DNA from: Winogradskyella schleiferi
Lineage (GTDB): Bacteria > Bacteroidota > Bacteroidia > Flavobacteriales > Flavobacteriaceae
Reading direction: 5' to 3'
Length of the DNA: 64,000 nt
NCBI RefSeq assembly: GCF_013394655.1
Contig: NZ_CP053351.1
Coordinates: forward strand, 2,200,501-2,264,500
Under the pieces are notes generated by a model, which was not told the origin of the DNA, did no database searches, and saw nothing but the letters and a program-made list of their open reading frames with translations. The first letter of the stretch is position 1, and every line of letters starts with the position of its first letter. Both the position numbers and the translations under genes were made by a program. Positions 24,111 to 32,816 of this stretch are shown here, one piece after another.

Positions 24111-27100
24111 ATGTGGTATACTATTTTTAAGTTCGAAATACAATACCGAATTAAACGACTGGACACCTATGTATTCTTCCTTTTTCTATTTCTATTTTCA
24201 ATTGTTGGTGTTGACTTTATTTTTCAAGGTTCAGACATGGGGTTGATGAAAAATAATTCACCCATAGTGATTGCAAAAACTATGGGAGCCATTACCGGTA
24301 TATTTATGATTTTAGCGTCAATGATTATGGGCGTTTCCGTACTAAGGGATTTTGAATACAATATAGAATCATTGCTGTTTTCTGCACCAATCAACAAAAG
24401 AGATTATTTACTAGGTCGATTTTTAGGATCGTTTGCAGTTTTGCTATTTGCATTTACAGGTATTTTATTTGGCATGATGCTAAGCGAATTTATGCCATGG
24501 CATAATCCAGAAGATCTATTAGGGTTTAATGCCATTGTTTATATAAAGACATTTTTAGTGGTAACGCTGCCAACGTTATTTTTTGGAGCTTCGTTATTTT
24601 TTGTTACAGGTGCTTTAAGCAGAAACCTGGTGGTAGTCTATACACAGGGTATTATTTTATTTGTGGTTTTTATGCTAACCAAAGCTATCACAAATCAATT
24701 TAGGCAAGCCATTCTAGATCCATTTTCGCTAACAACAACCACTTTTGCTACAAAGTCTTGGTCAGCGTTAGAAAAAAGTACCCAAGAGCTTCCTTTTGTT
24801 GGAGCATTGCTGTATAACAAACTATTTTGGATGTCTCTAGGAATACTGGCACTAATCTATGGGTATAAAAAATTCAATTTTAATGTTGTTAAAGAAAAGC
24901 AATCAAAGAGAAAGCAAGTTGAAAAATTAGTTGGTAAAAGCACTAGTGTTTTTAGTGATATAGAAATTCCTGAAGCTACAAAGCAATATGGATTACTTTC
25001 AAAATGGAATCAATTAAAACAATTTTCTTGGTTTTACTTTATCAGTATTTGCAAGCAAGCATCATTTTGGGGAATTGTTATTTGTGGGATGATTATCATT
25101 CTCATTAATTCCGTAAATCTTGGAACTGTATATGGTGTGGATAGCTATCCAGCAACCTATTTTATTGTTGAAGAACTCAAAGAAACATCTATTTATTTCT
25201 TCATAATAATTTTAGTGTTTTATTCAGGTGAATTGGTATGGAAAGAGCGAGGTGCTAAATTAGATTTGATCTATGACGCAACACCAATGTCTAGTTTTAT
25301 AAAACTAATGGGTAAATACATTGGATTAAACGTAGTGTATGTAGTATTAATGCTCGCACTAATTGGTTCAGGAATTCTATTTCAAACATTAAGTGGGTAT
25401 TACAAATATGAATTCCAAGTCTATTTTTATGGTTTCTTCTTAGAGATTTTACCGTTTTTAGCACTGTATACATGCATTGCATTTTTTATTCAATCTGTGG
25501 TAAACCATAAGTTTGTAGGCATAATGTTGGTGATTATATTTTTTATAGCCAATGTTGCTTTAGGTTTATTCGGGTTTGATCACGATTTATATTTTTTTGG
25601 AGGAAGCGCTTTAGGTACGTATTCTGATATGAATGGTTATGGTCATTTTTTAAAACCCTATCTGTTAATTAAATTGTATTGGTTTCTCTTAGGAATACTA
25701 TTACTAATTATTGGGTCTTTAGTAAACGTAAGAGGTACTGAAACCAATTTAATGCAACGCATAAGAGCTAGCAAAAACAGATTGAGCAAGCCGCTTTTTA
25801 AAGTTGGTTCTATGGTCTTTTTAGTATTTATACTAGTGGGAAGTTTAATCTTTTACAATACGAATATTTTAAACACCTATTGGACCAATACTAAAGCAAC
25901 TGAATTTAGAGTTGCTTATGAAAAAGAACTCAAACAGTTTGAATATATACCACAGCCCAAAATAGTAGATGTGAATTTAAAAGTGGAATTGTATCCTTCA
26001 TCAAGAGATTATACTGCGGAAGGGTATTATATATTAAAAAACACCAACGCGCAACCCATTAATGAGATTCATATTCAGAAACTAATTGAAGAGAATATCA
26101 CATTAGATGCTGTCACTTTTGATGGAGGCGCAACAGAAAATAATACATACGCTACTTATGATTATACCATCTATCAGTTGCATAGCCCTTTGAATCCTGA
26201 AGATTCAATTAAAATGAACTTTAAGCAATCATTCACTACGAATGGATTTGAAGCAGGTAATTCAAATGCTAATATTGTTGAAAATGGAACATTTTTTAAC
26301 AATAAAGACTTTCCAACAATAGGTTACAACAAAAAATATGAGCTAAGTGATAGGGATGAACGTTCAGAATATAATTTACCTGAAAGAATCAATAGAGCTA
26401 ATAGAAATGACCCTAAAGAATTAGTTAATGCAAGATCTGGTAGTGATTCTGATGGTATTAATTTTGAAATGATTATAGGAACAGACATTGGCCAAACAGC
26501 ATTAGTTCCTGGGAATTTATTGAAAGAATGGACAGAAAATAATCGTAATTATTTTCATTATAAAATGGAAATTCCAATGATTGATTTTTACTCAATTGTT
26601 TCAGCAAAATATGACATAAAAAAAGACCAATGGATTTCAAAATCTGATGCTATTTCGAAACAAGTAGATTTAGAAATTTACTATCATAAAGGTCATGAGT
26701 ATAACATAGATAGAATGATGATGGCTATGAAAGCGTCATTGGATTACTATAGCACAAATTTCAGTCCGTATCAATATGAACAATTGCGTATTATGGAATT
26801 TCCACGTTATGCGCAATTCGCACAATCATTTCCAGGCACTGTTCCATTCTCAGAATCTATAGGTTTTGTTTTAGATATTGATGATGAAACCGATGTAGAT
26901 ATGGCATTTTATGTAACTGCACACGAAATTGCCCACCAATGGTTTGCTATGCAAGTAGAAGCCGCAAATGTAAAAGGGCAATACTTTATTTTGGAAACAC
27001 TTTCTCAATATGCTGCCATGATGGTTCTACAAGCGCACTATCCAAAAGAAAAGGTTCAGCAATTTTTAGAGTTGCAATTAGAGAAATACGAGGAAGGCAA

Positions 27101-27404
27101 ACTCAGAGAATCTGGAGTAGAACCGACTTTAGCTTTAGTAGATAATCAAGACTATATTTATTATGCTAAAGGTGCCATTAACATGTGCAAACTTCAGGAA
27201 ACTATTGGAGAAGCAAAGGTAAATGCTGCTTTAAAGCGATTTCTTGAAGATTGGAATACCGCTAATGGTAAGTTAAAAACTAAAACAAAAAGGTACGCAA
27301 CGAGTAAAGACTTACTTAATTATTTTAAAGAAGTTACACCAGGCAATCAACAGCACATCATCAAGGAACTTTTTGAATCTGTAGGTGAATTAGAAATTAA
27401 TTAA
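24111..27404 (+). CDS. ABC-2-type permease fused to an M1 family metallopeptidase
   Basis: A 1097-residue protein. Residues 1-270 and about 305-560 each carry about six membrane segments of the ABC-2 permease type; one further segment near residue 580 leads to a large periplasmic part. From about residue 625 it matches M1 aminopeptidases: a beta domain, a PFSESIGF motif in place of GAMEN, and the zinc motif HEIAHQW near residue 939, with the second Glu in LETLSQ 19 residues further on. The fusion family is known in Bacteroidetes. It should work with the ATPase at 23221. The peptide or protein handled is unknown. Confidence 0.88.
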   Translation: MWYTIFKFEIQYRIKRLDTYVFFLFLFLFSIVGVDFIFQGSDMGLMKNNSPIVIAKTMGAITGIFMILASMIMGVSVLRDFEYNIESLLFSAPINKRDYLLGRFLGSFAVLLFAFTGILFGMMLSEFMPWHNPEDLLGFNAIVYIKTFLVVTLPTLFFGASLFFVTGALSRNLVVVYTQGIILFVVFMLTKAITNQFRQAILDPFSLTTTTFATKSWSALEKSTQELPFVGALLYNKLFWMSLGILALIYGYKKFNFNVVKEKQSKRKQVEKLVGKSTSVFSDIEIPEATKQYGLLSKWNQLKQFSWFYFISICKQASFWGIVICGMIIILINSVNLGTVYGVDSYPATYFIVEELKETSIYFFIIILVFYSGELVWKERGAKLDLIYDATPMSSFIKLMGKYIGLNVVYVVLMLALIGSGILFQTLSGYYKYEFQVYFYGFFLEILPFLALYTCIAFFIQSVVNHKFVGIMLVIIFFIANVALGLFGFDHDLYFFGGSALGTYSDMNGYGHFLKPYLLIKLYWFLLGILLLIIGSLVNVRGTETNLMQRIRASKNRLSKPLFKVGSMVFLVFILVGSLIFYNTNILNTYWTNTKATEFRVAYEKELKQFEYIPQPKIVDVNLKVELYPSSRDYTAEGYYILKNTNAQPINEIHIQKLIEENITLDAVTFDGGATENNTYATYDYTIYQLHSPLNPEDSIKMNFKQSFTTNGFEAGNSNANIVENGTFFNNKDFPTIGYNKKYELSDRDERSEYNLPERINRANRNDPKELVNARSGSDSDGINFEMIIGTDIGQTALVPGNLLKEWTENNRNYFHYKMEIPMIDFYSIVSAKYDIKKDQWISKSDAISKQVDLEIYYHKGHEYNIDRMMMAMKASLDYYSTNFSPYQYEQLRIMEFPRYAQFAQSFPGTVPFSESIGFVLDIDDETDVDMAFYVTAHEIAHQWFAMQVEAANVKGQYFILETLSQYAAMMVLQAHYPKEKVQQFLELQLEKYEEGKLRESGVEPTLALVDNQDYIYYAKGAINMCKLQETIGEAKVNAALKRFLEDWNTANGKLKTKTKRYATSKDLLNYFKEVTPGNQQHIIKELFESVGELEIN

Positions 27405-27415
27405 CATGAGCGTAA
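27404..27415 (-). promoter_or_regulatory. Third copy of the TTACGCTCATGT motif
   Basis: The minus strand reads TTACGCTCATGT, identical to 15134-15145 and nearly identical to the motif at 13239-13250. It overlaps the stop of the ABC/M1 gene. A role as a regulator site is only a suggestion. Confidence 0.3.
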
Positions 27416-27812
27416 TTTTATCCAGAAATTAAGACAACTCATCCATTATCCTTGCGCCAATTCAATTTAGGAGTAACTTCTATCAAGAATAATCAAAATT
27501 AATACTTAATTTTTTTTAGTAATACTTTTGACTTATCTAATAAAATCTATCACCATTATTATTTGAAATAGCTTTCTTTTATGACTTTATTGTTGATTCT
27601 ATTGTAACATTTTAATTGAATGGTCGTCTTACAACTATAACAACATTAATCAATTAACAACTAAAATCAAAAATCATGACAGCATCAAACGCTAATCAAT
27701 TCAAAGGAACTTTAAACAAAACAAAAAGCAATTTTTGGAACAGTAAAAGGCGTTATAGATAGTTAGCGCTTCTTGAATTAAAAAAATCATCAATCAATTA
27801 AATCAAAAATCA
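27405..27812 (+). other. Intergenic stretch with a possible small, frameshifted ORF
   Basis: About 400 bp without a clear gene. An ATG at 27675 after an AAAATCAAAAATC leader opens a 28-codon frame that ends in TAG at 27761. Read one frame over, the end continues as FGTVKGVIDS before TAG at 27771, so a small protein with a one-base shift is possible. The same type of leader (ATCAATCAAATCAAAAATC) precedes the next gene. Confidence 0.3.
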
Positions 27813-28157
27813 ATGAAAACAATTAAAACATTAGTGTTAGTTACGCTAATATCATTTAGCACTCACATATCTGCATTCACAGCAAATTCTTCTGACGACA
27901 TACAATCCGTATCAAAACAAATCCAGAGGTTTCTTAATATAGACTCAGAATTGCGAATTTATGATGAAACCATTGTTACGGTAAAATTCAAATTAAATGC
28001 GAATAACGAAATTATTATAATCTCGGATGATTCGGGTAATCATGACATTACAAAATTCATTAGAACAAGTTTGAATCTAAAAGAACTTACTATGGATAAG
28101 GATAGTAACAACAAGATTTACTATGTTCCTGTTCGGTTTTTACCAACTGTAGATTAG
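27813..28157 (+). CDS. Small exported protein, TonB-C-terminus-like
   Basis: A 114-residue protein with a signal peptide (about residues 1-23, cleavage near AFTA). The mature part has a beta-alpha-beta pattern (TVKFKLNANNEIII, then an amphipathic helix with FIRTSLNL, then KIYYVPVRF) that resembles the TonB C-terminal domain used by small flavobacterial energy-transducer-like proteins. There is no anchor or proline-rich spacer, so it is not a full TonB. It probably lies free in the periplasm. A strong terminator follows. Confidence 0.65.
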   Translation: MKTIKTLVLVTLISFSTHISAFTANSSDDIQSVSKQIQRFLNIDSELRIYDETIVTVKFKLNANNEIIIISDDSGNHDITKFIRTSLNLKELTMDKDSNNKIYYVPVRFLPTVD

Positions 28158-28194
28158 CTATAACTTTAATTACGGTAAAAACCTCAAATAAAAT

Positions 28195-28227
28195 AAAAGA
28201 CGTTACATTTAAATAACGTCTTTTTTT
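28195..28227. terminator. Bidirectional rho-independent terminator
   Basis: Stem AAAGACGTTA/TAACGTCTTT around a loop CATTTAAA, with seven T after it on the plus strand and A-rich bases before it on the same strand. It ends the 27813 gene on the plus strand and mnmE on the minus strand, which stops at 28235. Confidence 0.85.
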
Positions 28228-28234
28228 GTGTTAT

Positions 28235-29647
28235 TTATTTCCCGATACAAAAATTAGCAAAAATATTACCCAACAAATCATCATTGGTAATTTCACCAGT
28301 GATTTCCCCAAAGTGATATAGAGCCTGTTTAATATCTATAGCTAACAAATCGCCAGATAAATCGGTTTCCAGTCCGTATTGCACCTTCTGTATCTCCTCA
28401 AAAGCTTTCAACAGTGCATCATAGTGACGGGAATTGGTAACTATGGTTTCATTATTACGTAAAGCGCCTGTATTAATTAAATTGAGCAGTTTATTAGTTA
28501 ATTGCTCGACGCCAAAACCAGTTTTAGCAGAAATAGGAATCAGATTTTCAGTGTGTGACCCAAGGCTTGTAGTCAGTTCTGCTAAATCTGAATCCGTAAT
28601 TTGGTCTATTTTATTTAAGATCACCAACAACTGCTTTTGCGGAAACTTATTCTTTATTTTTTCTATTTCAATTTTAAAAGATTCAACCGCACTACTGCCA
28701 ACTGCCAACTGCGGACTGCCAACTAAAAGTAAGACGACTTGCGCTTGCTCAATCTTTTCAAATGTTTTTTTAATCCCAATACTCTCCACCACATCTTTAG
28801 TGTCACGAATACCTGCAGTATCAATAAACCGAAACCCAATACCACCAATCGATATTTCATCTTCAATCGTATCTCTTGTGGTGCCTGCAATTTCAGATAC
28901 TATCGCCCTGTCTTCATTTAGTAAAGCATTCAATAAGGTTGATTTTCCAACATTAGGCTCGCCGACAATGGCTACAGGAATACCGTTTTTTATCACGTTT
29001 CCTACCGAAAAGGAATCAATCAAACGTTTCAAAACAAAATTGATGCGTTCAATCAATTGTTTAAATTGTGTGCGGTCGGCAAATTCCACATCTTCCTCTG
29101 CAAAGTCGAGCTCCAGTTCAATCAAAGAAGCAAAGTTGAGCAGTTCTTCGCGTAGCTTGGCAATTTCAGAAGAAAAACCGCCACGCATCTGTTGCATCGC
29201 AATTTGATGGGATGCTTCATTATCACTACTTATTAAATCGGCTACAGCTTCCGCCTGACTCAAATCTAGTTTTCCATTTAAAAATGCACGAAGTGTAAAC
29301 TCACCCGCTGATGCCATTCGACAGCCATTTCTTAAAAACAATTGAATAATTTCTTGTTGGATATAAGACGAACCATGACATGAGATCTCTACCACATTTT
29401 CCCCTGTATAAGAATTTGGATCTTTAAATACAGACACTAAAACCTCATCTATAGTTCGGCTTCCATCAACAATATGACCTAAGTGAATGGTATGGGTCGC
29501 CTGTTGTGCTAAATCCTTATTGGAAACCGATTTAAAACATTTTGAAGCTATAGAGATCGCTTCTTGTCCTGATAAGCGGATAACCGCAATGGCGCCACTT
29601 CCAGAGGGCGTCGCCAAAGCTACAATAGTATCGTTATGCATCTTCAA
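28235..29647 (-). CDS. mnmE: tRNA uridine-5-carboxymethylaminomethyl modification GTPase MnmE
   Basis: A 470-residue GTPase that, with MnmG, modifies U34 of tRNAs reading split codon boxes. The N-terminal tetrahydrofolate domain starts with DTIVALATP and the G domain has GEPNVGKST, GTTRDTIED, DTAGIRDT and NKID; the C-terminus ends FCIGK with the conserved Cys. An unusual insert lies in the G domain between QVVLLLVG and the next helix: SPQLAVGSSAV is encoded by four copies of a heptanucleotide (28694-28721). Two ATGs (29647 and 29641) could start; the first was kept. A minus-strand -7 box is at 29658-29665. Confidence 0.95.
   Translation of the reverse strand: MKMHNDTIVALATPSGSGAIAVIRLSGQEAISIASKCFKSVSNKDLAQQATHTIHLGHIVDGSRTIDEVLVSVFKDPNSYTGENVVEISCHGSSYIQQEIIQLFLRNGCRMASAGEFTLRAFLNGKLDLSQAEAVADLISSDNEASHQIAMQQMRGGFSSEIAKLREELLNFASLIELELDFAEEDVEFADRTQFKQLIERINFVLKRLIDSFSVGNVIKNGIPVAIVGEPNVGKSTLLNALLNEDRAIVSEIAGTTRDTIEDEISIGGIGFRFIDTAGIRDTKDVVESIGIKKTFEKIEQAQVVLLLVGSPQLAVGSSAVESFKIEIEKIKNKFPQKQLLVILNKIDQITDSDLAELTTSLGSHTENLIPISAKTGFGVEQLTNKLLNLINTGALRNNETIVTNSRHYDALLKAFEEIQKVQYGLETDLSGDLLAIDIKQALYHFGEITGEITNDDLLGNIFANFCIGK
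28694..28721 (+). repeat. Heptanucleotide repeat (ACTGCCA x4) inside mnmE
   Basis: Plus-strand units ACTGCCA, ACTGCCA, ACTGCGG, ACTGCCA follow without gaps. They encode the unusual SPQLAVGSS stretch in the G domain of MnmE. Heptanucleotide arrays also occur in the fad operon and at 37890-37910. Confidence 0.85.
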
Positions 29648-29657
29648 TTATTTGTTG

Positions 29658-29665
29658 CAAAAGTA
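29658..29665 (-). promoter_or_regulatory. -7 box for mnmE
   Basis: The minus strand reads TACTTTTG, matching the Bacteroidetes -7 consensus TAnnTTTG, about 10-17 bp before the mnmE start codons. No -33 TTG was found at the expected place. Confidence 0.5.
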
Positions 29666-29728
29666 TTGTAAATTATGGGATTCTTTAAATATTATAATAC
29701 GCAACTTGAAGAGATTCATTTTATATAT

Positions 29729-29757
29729 TTGCTTTTAAAGCTTTGTTTTTATATTTG
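29729..29757 (+). promoter_or_regulatory. Bacteroidetes promoter for the TlpA-like gene
   Basis: TTG at 29729-29731 and TATATTTG at 29750-29757, separated by 18 bp, match the flavobacterial -33/-7 consensus. They lie 39 bp upstream of the start codon at 29796. Confidence 0.65.
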
Positions 29758-29795
29758 TAACACTCTAAATTCAGAATACTATTACCAAGTTAATT

Positions 29796-30950
29796 ATGAA
29801 AAAACTAGTCATTTACACAATCGTAAGTCTTTTATTTTTTAGTTGTAAACAAGAACCAAAACGCACCAATTATATTATCAATGGTACGGCCAAGGGTGTT
29901 TATAATGGTGTAAGGGTACATTTAAATGAAACAGATGAAAAAGGAAGGGATAAGGCGGTTGATACCAAAATGGTGGTGAACGAGCAGTTTACGTTTGAAG
30001 GCAAAATGGACACGCCAACCTTATATCACATTACGGTAAACAGTGTTCCCGGAAAACTACCCATAATGGTAGAAAACAGCGCAATAAATGTTGAGATCAA
30101 TAAAGCGAAAATATCAGAGTCGAAAATAACAGGTTCTAAATCCCAAAATATATATGAAACCTATCAAAACGGCTTAAAGGATATAGAAAAAGAAATAGCA
30201 CAACTTAATTCTGAAATGCGAAGAGCAAGGTCTCAAAGGGATATGGCAAAACAAGAAGTACTGACCAAACAAATCGAGGCCATAAAAAATAAAAAAACAG
30301 AATTTACCGTTGATTATATAAATGAGCACAACGATGATTTTTTTAGTTTATATCTTATTCAAGACGCATTAAAAGACCCTAATTTAGATGTCGAAAAATA
30401 TAGGGCAGCCTTCAATAATTTAGATGCAACATTAAAATCATCCAAAGTTGGCGCAGAAATTAAACTAAGATTAGATAACCTCTACAACATCCAAATGAAA
30501 ACAGCCAATTTGGAAGTTGGGAAAGTAGCGCCTAATTTTAAAGCACCTACACCAGATGACAAAATGGTCTCGCTTAATGACCTTTTGGGAAAAGTCACCA
30601 TTATCGATTTTTGGGCAGCTTGGTGTGGCCCTTGCCGAAGGGAAAACCCAAATGTGGTTAAAGTATACAATGAATTTCATGACCAAGGATTAGAAATAAT
30701 CGGTGTGTCCTTAGATGGTTCACGTGGACAAAAAGATCCAAAAAAAGCATGGTTGGATGCGGTTGAAAAAGATCAACTTAAATGGACTCAGGTGTCTTAT
30801 TTAAAATATTTCAATGATCCAGTGGCGCAACTTTATAATATTAAGTCCATTCCAGCAACCTACATTCTTGACAAAGACGGAAAAATCGTTGCCAAAAATC
30901 TTCGAGGAAACGCTCTAAGACAAAAAGTAGAAGAATTGTTAAAAAACTAA
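29796..30950 (+). CDS. TlpA-like thioredoxin lipoprotein
   Basis: A 384-residue protein. The N-terminus is a lipoprotein signal with lipobox LFFSC (Cys near residue 16). Residues about 25-130 form a DUF4369-type beta domain. A helical region (130-235, with repeated charged residues, IEKEIAQLNSEMRR) follows, then a thioredoxin-fold domain (AhpC/TSA-like) with the redox site WCGPC in DFWAAWCGPCRRE near residue 274. Proteins of this group reduce disulfides of exported proteins or cytochrome precursors in the periplasm. Length is typical for Bacteroidetes TlpA-like lipoproteins. A good promoter lies upstream. Confidence 0.87.
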   Translation: MKKLVIYTIVSLLFFSCKQEPKRTNYIINGTAKGVYNGVRVHLNETDEKGRDKAVDTKMVVNEQFTFEGKMDTPTLYHITVNSVPGKLPIMVENSAINVEINKAKISESKITGSKSQNIYETYQNGLKDIEKEIAQLNSEMRRARSQRDMAKQEVLTKQIEAIKNKKTEFTVDYINEHNDDFFSLYLIQDALKDPNLDVEKYRAAFNNLDATLKSSKVGAEIKLRLDNLYNIQMKTANLEVGKVAPNFKAPTPDDKMVSLNDLLGKVTIIDFWAAWCGPCRRENPNVVKVYNEFHDQGLEIIGVSLDGSRGQKDPKKAWLDAVEKDQLKWTQVSYLKYFNDPVAQLYNIKSIPATYILDKDGKIVAKNLRGNALRQKVEELLKN

Positions 30951-30963
30951 ATTATCAATACCT

Positions 30964-31623
30964 TTAATTCAACTTTCCCGTTTTATGTAAAACAAAAAGT
31001 ATAATAATCGGTATGGCCAACAAACCTATATACAATAAGTCAGTTCTAAATAAACTTGGCATTAATATTAAAGTAATAACATAACCTCCAATAGCACCAC
31101 CAAAATGCGCATCGTGACCAATATTGCCAATTCTTTTTTTCATGCCATAAATGGAGTACAATAAATAGCCAATACCAAACACATAGCCTGGAATTGGAAT
31201 GGGTACAAAGAACATATACAAACTCATGCCAGGATTTAGGAGGATTGCCGAGTATAGAACTCCTGTTACGGCACCACTCGCGCCAATAGCACTGTACCAA
31301 TAGTCGTTTTTATGAAAATAAAGTGAAAGCAAATTCCCAAATATCAAACTAGCGAAATAAATAATGAGAAAATTAAAAGAGCCAAGCGGCCTGATTACGG
31401 CCTCTGCGAAAAAGTATAGGGTAAACATATTAAACAAAAAATGGGTAATATCCGCATGAAGAAATCCAGAACTTAACATTCTAATTTGCTCGCCTCGTCT
31501 TATGCTACCAACATTAAACTTATACTTTTCAAAAAAACTGCGATCATTAAATCCCTTAAATGATAGGATTCCGTTGGCTGCGATAATTACAATCGTGACT
31601 ATGCTTATTCCCAAATTGTCCAT
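30964..31623 (-). CDS. Rhomboid-family intramembrane serine protease
   Basis: A 219-residue membrane protein with six or so segments. The catalytic Ser lies in IGASGAVTG (GxSG) near residue 115 and the His in DAHFGGAIGG near residue 178; the Asn-containing loop HFLFNMFTL is also present. This is a complete rhomboid dyad. Rhomboids cleave membrane proteins within the bilayer, and the substrate here is unknown. It is convergent with the TlpA-like gene (13 bp apart) and divergent from the acyltransferase. Confidence 0.92.
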   Translation of the reverse strand: MDNLGISIVTIVIIAANGILSFKGFNDRSFFEKYKFNVGSIRRGEQIRMLSSGFLHADITHFLFNMFTLYFFAEAVIRPLGSFNFLIIYFASLIFGNLLSLYFHKNDYWYSAIGASGAVTGVLYSAILLNPGMSLYMFFVPIPIPGYVFGIGYLLYSIYGMKKRIGNIGHDAHFGGAIGGYVITLILMPSLFRTDLLYIGLLAIPIIILFVLHKTGKLN

Positions 31624-31651
31624 AAAATCTAAATCTTATAAATCAAATATA

Positions 31652-31659
31652 TATATTTG
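31652..31659 (+). promoter_or_regulatory. -7 box for the acyltransferase gene
   Basis: TATATTTG matches TAnnTTTG. It overlaps the GTG at 31659 that would otherwise start the frame, so translation must begin at the ATG at 31683. Confidence 0.5.
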
Positions 31660-31682
31660 TGCTTAAATGCAATCATACTTTA

Positions 31683-32573
31683 ATGCAACTTATTGCTTAT
31701 ATCTTAGTTTACCCTATTCTTTGGCTAATTTCAATCTTACCGTTTAGATTACTTTATGGCCTTTCTGATATCGTTTGTTTTTTTATTTTCAGAGTTTTTG
31801 GTTATAGAAAATCGGTTGTAAAAGAGAACCTTAGATTAGTTTTTCCTGATAAACCTGAACACGAAATTGCTACAATTACCAAACAATTCTATCATCACTT
31901 TTGTGACATGATGGTGGAAGCCATTAAATCCTTGACGATTTCTGAAGCGCAAATAAAAAAGCGGTTTAAGTTTACCAATGTTGAATTACTCAATGATTTA
32001 GAAGCCAAGAATAGAAGTATTATTTTAATGAGTGGGCATTACGGCAGTTGGGAATGGATTTTTATTTTACAGACCTACTTAAAACACAAAGGTTTTGCTG
32101 TTTACAAACGCTTAAACAATAAATATTTTGACAAACTGGTAAAACGCCTCAGGGCCAAATATAATTCACATCTTATTACGACTAAAGAAACCTTTAATGT
32201 TCTGCTAAAAAGTAAACGAAAAGGTGAATTAACCATTAACGGTTTTGTATCTGACCAAACGCCAAAAGCGCATAAAGCATTCCACTGGAACGAATTTATG
32301 GGCATCAAAGTACCTATGTATACAGGTGCTGAAATATTGGCAAAAAAATTGGATATGGCTGTGGTGTTTTTTAGTGTGAAACGTCTAAAACGCGGTTATT
32401 ACGAAACCTCCTTTAAGACCATTTCAGAACATCCAAAAGAATTTGAAGATTACGAAATTACAGATATATTTTTCAAACTACTGGAAGAACAGATTATAGA
32501 AGCACCTCAGTATTATCTTTGGACACATAGACGCTGGAAGCATAGAGACAAGGTGCCACCCGAATTCCTTTGA
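31683..32573 (+). CDS. Lipid A biosynthesis (lysophospholipid) acyltransferase, LpxL/HtrB-like
   Basis: A 296-residue protein with an N-terminal membrane anchor (about residues 1-22) and an LpxL-type acyltransferase domain. The catalytic HX4E motif is GHYGSWEW near residue 120, and the basic patch YRKSVVKENLRLVFPD follows the anchor, as in LpxL/LpxM. It should add a secondary acyl chain to lipid A in the inner membrane. The frame extends to a GTG at 31659, but that codon lies in the -7 box, so I take the ATG at 31683. A terminator follows at 32580-32605. Confidence 0.87.
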   Translation: MQLIAYILVYPILWLISILPFRLLYGLSDIVCFFIFRVFGYRKSVVKENLRLVFPDKPEHEIATITKQFYHHFCDMMVEAIKSLTISEAQIKKRFKFTNVELLNDLEAKNRSIILMSGHYGSWEWIFILQTYLKHKGFAVYKRLNNKYFDKLVKRLRAKYNSHLITTKETFNVLLKSKRKGELTINGFVSDQTPKAHKAFHWNEFMGIKVPMYTGAEILAKKLDMAVVFFSVKRLKRGYYETSFKTISEHPKEFEDYEITDIFFKLLEEQIIEAPQYYLWTHRRWKHRDKVPPEFL

Positions 32574-32579
32574 ACACAA

Positions 32580-32605
32580 ATTCCTTTGAAAAAAGGAATC
32601 TTTTG
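32580..32605 (+). terminator. Rho-independent terminator with GAAA loop
   Basis: ATTCCTTT (32580-32587), loop GAAA, AAAGGAAT (32592-32599), then CTTTTG. The stem has eight pairs, but the T-run is short. It lies just after the acyltransferase stop. Confidence 0.6.
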
Positions 32606-32816
32606 AGGTGGATTAAAAAATTGTTTTAATGTTTACAACTGAAAATTTACAGCAAAATTCTAACGATATCTTACCTGTGCTGCTTCAAGATAATATTAAA
32701 AACTTCTATTGATATGAAGCTCCGCTGGAGTTTTAAAATGGAAGTAAATAAATTGCACAACCCTCGCAATACACATCTAATAAAGTGAAAACCCAGCGAA
32801 TCACAGGAGATTCTTT

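Noticed and set aside
28434..29207. A 257-codon plus-strand frame across mnmE
   Set aside because: It is antisense to a well-supported mnmE gene, is rich in Ser and Ile as expected of a shadow frame, and has no family signal.
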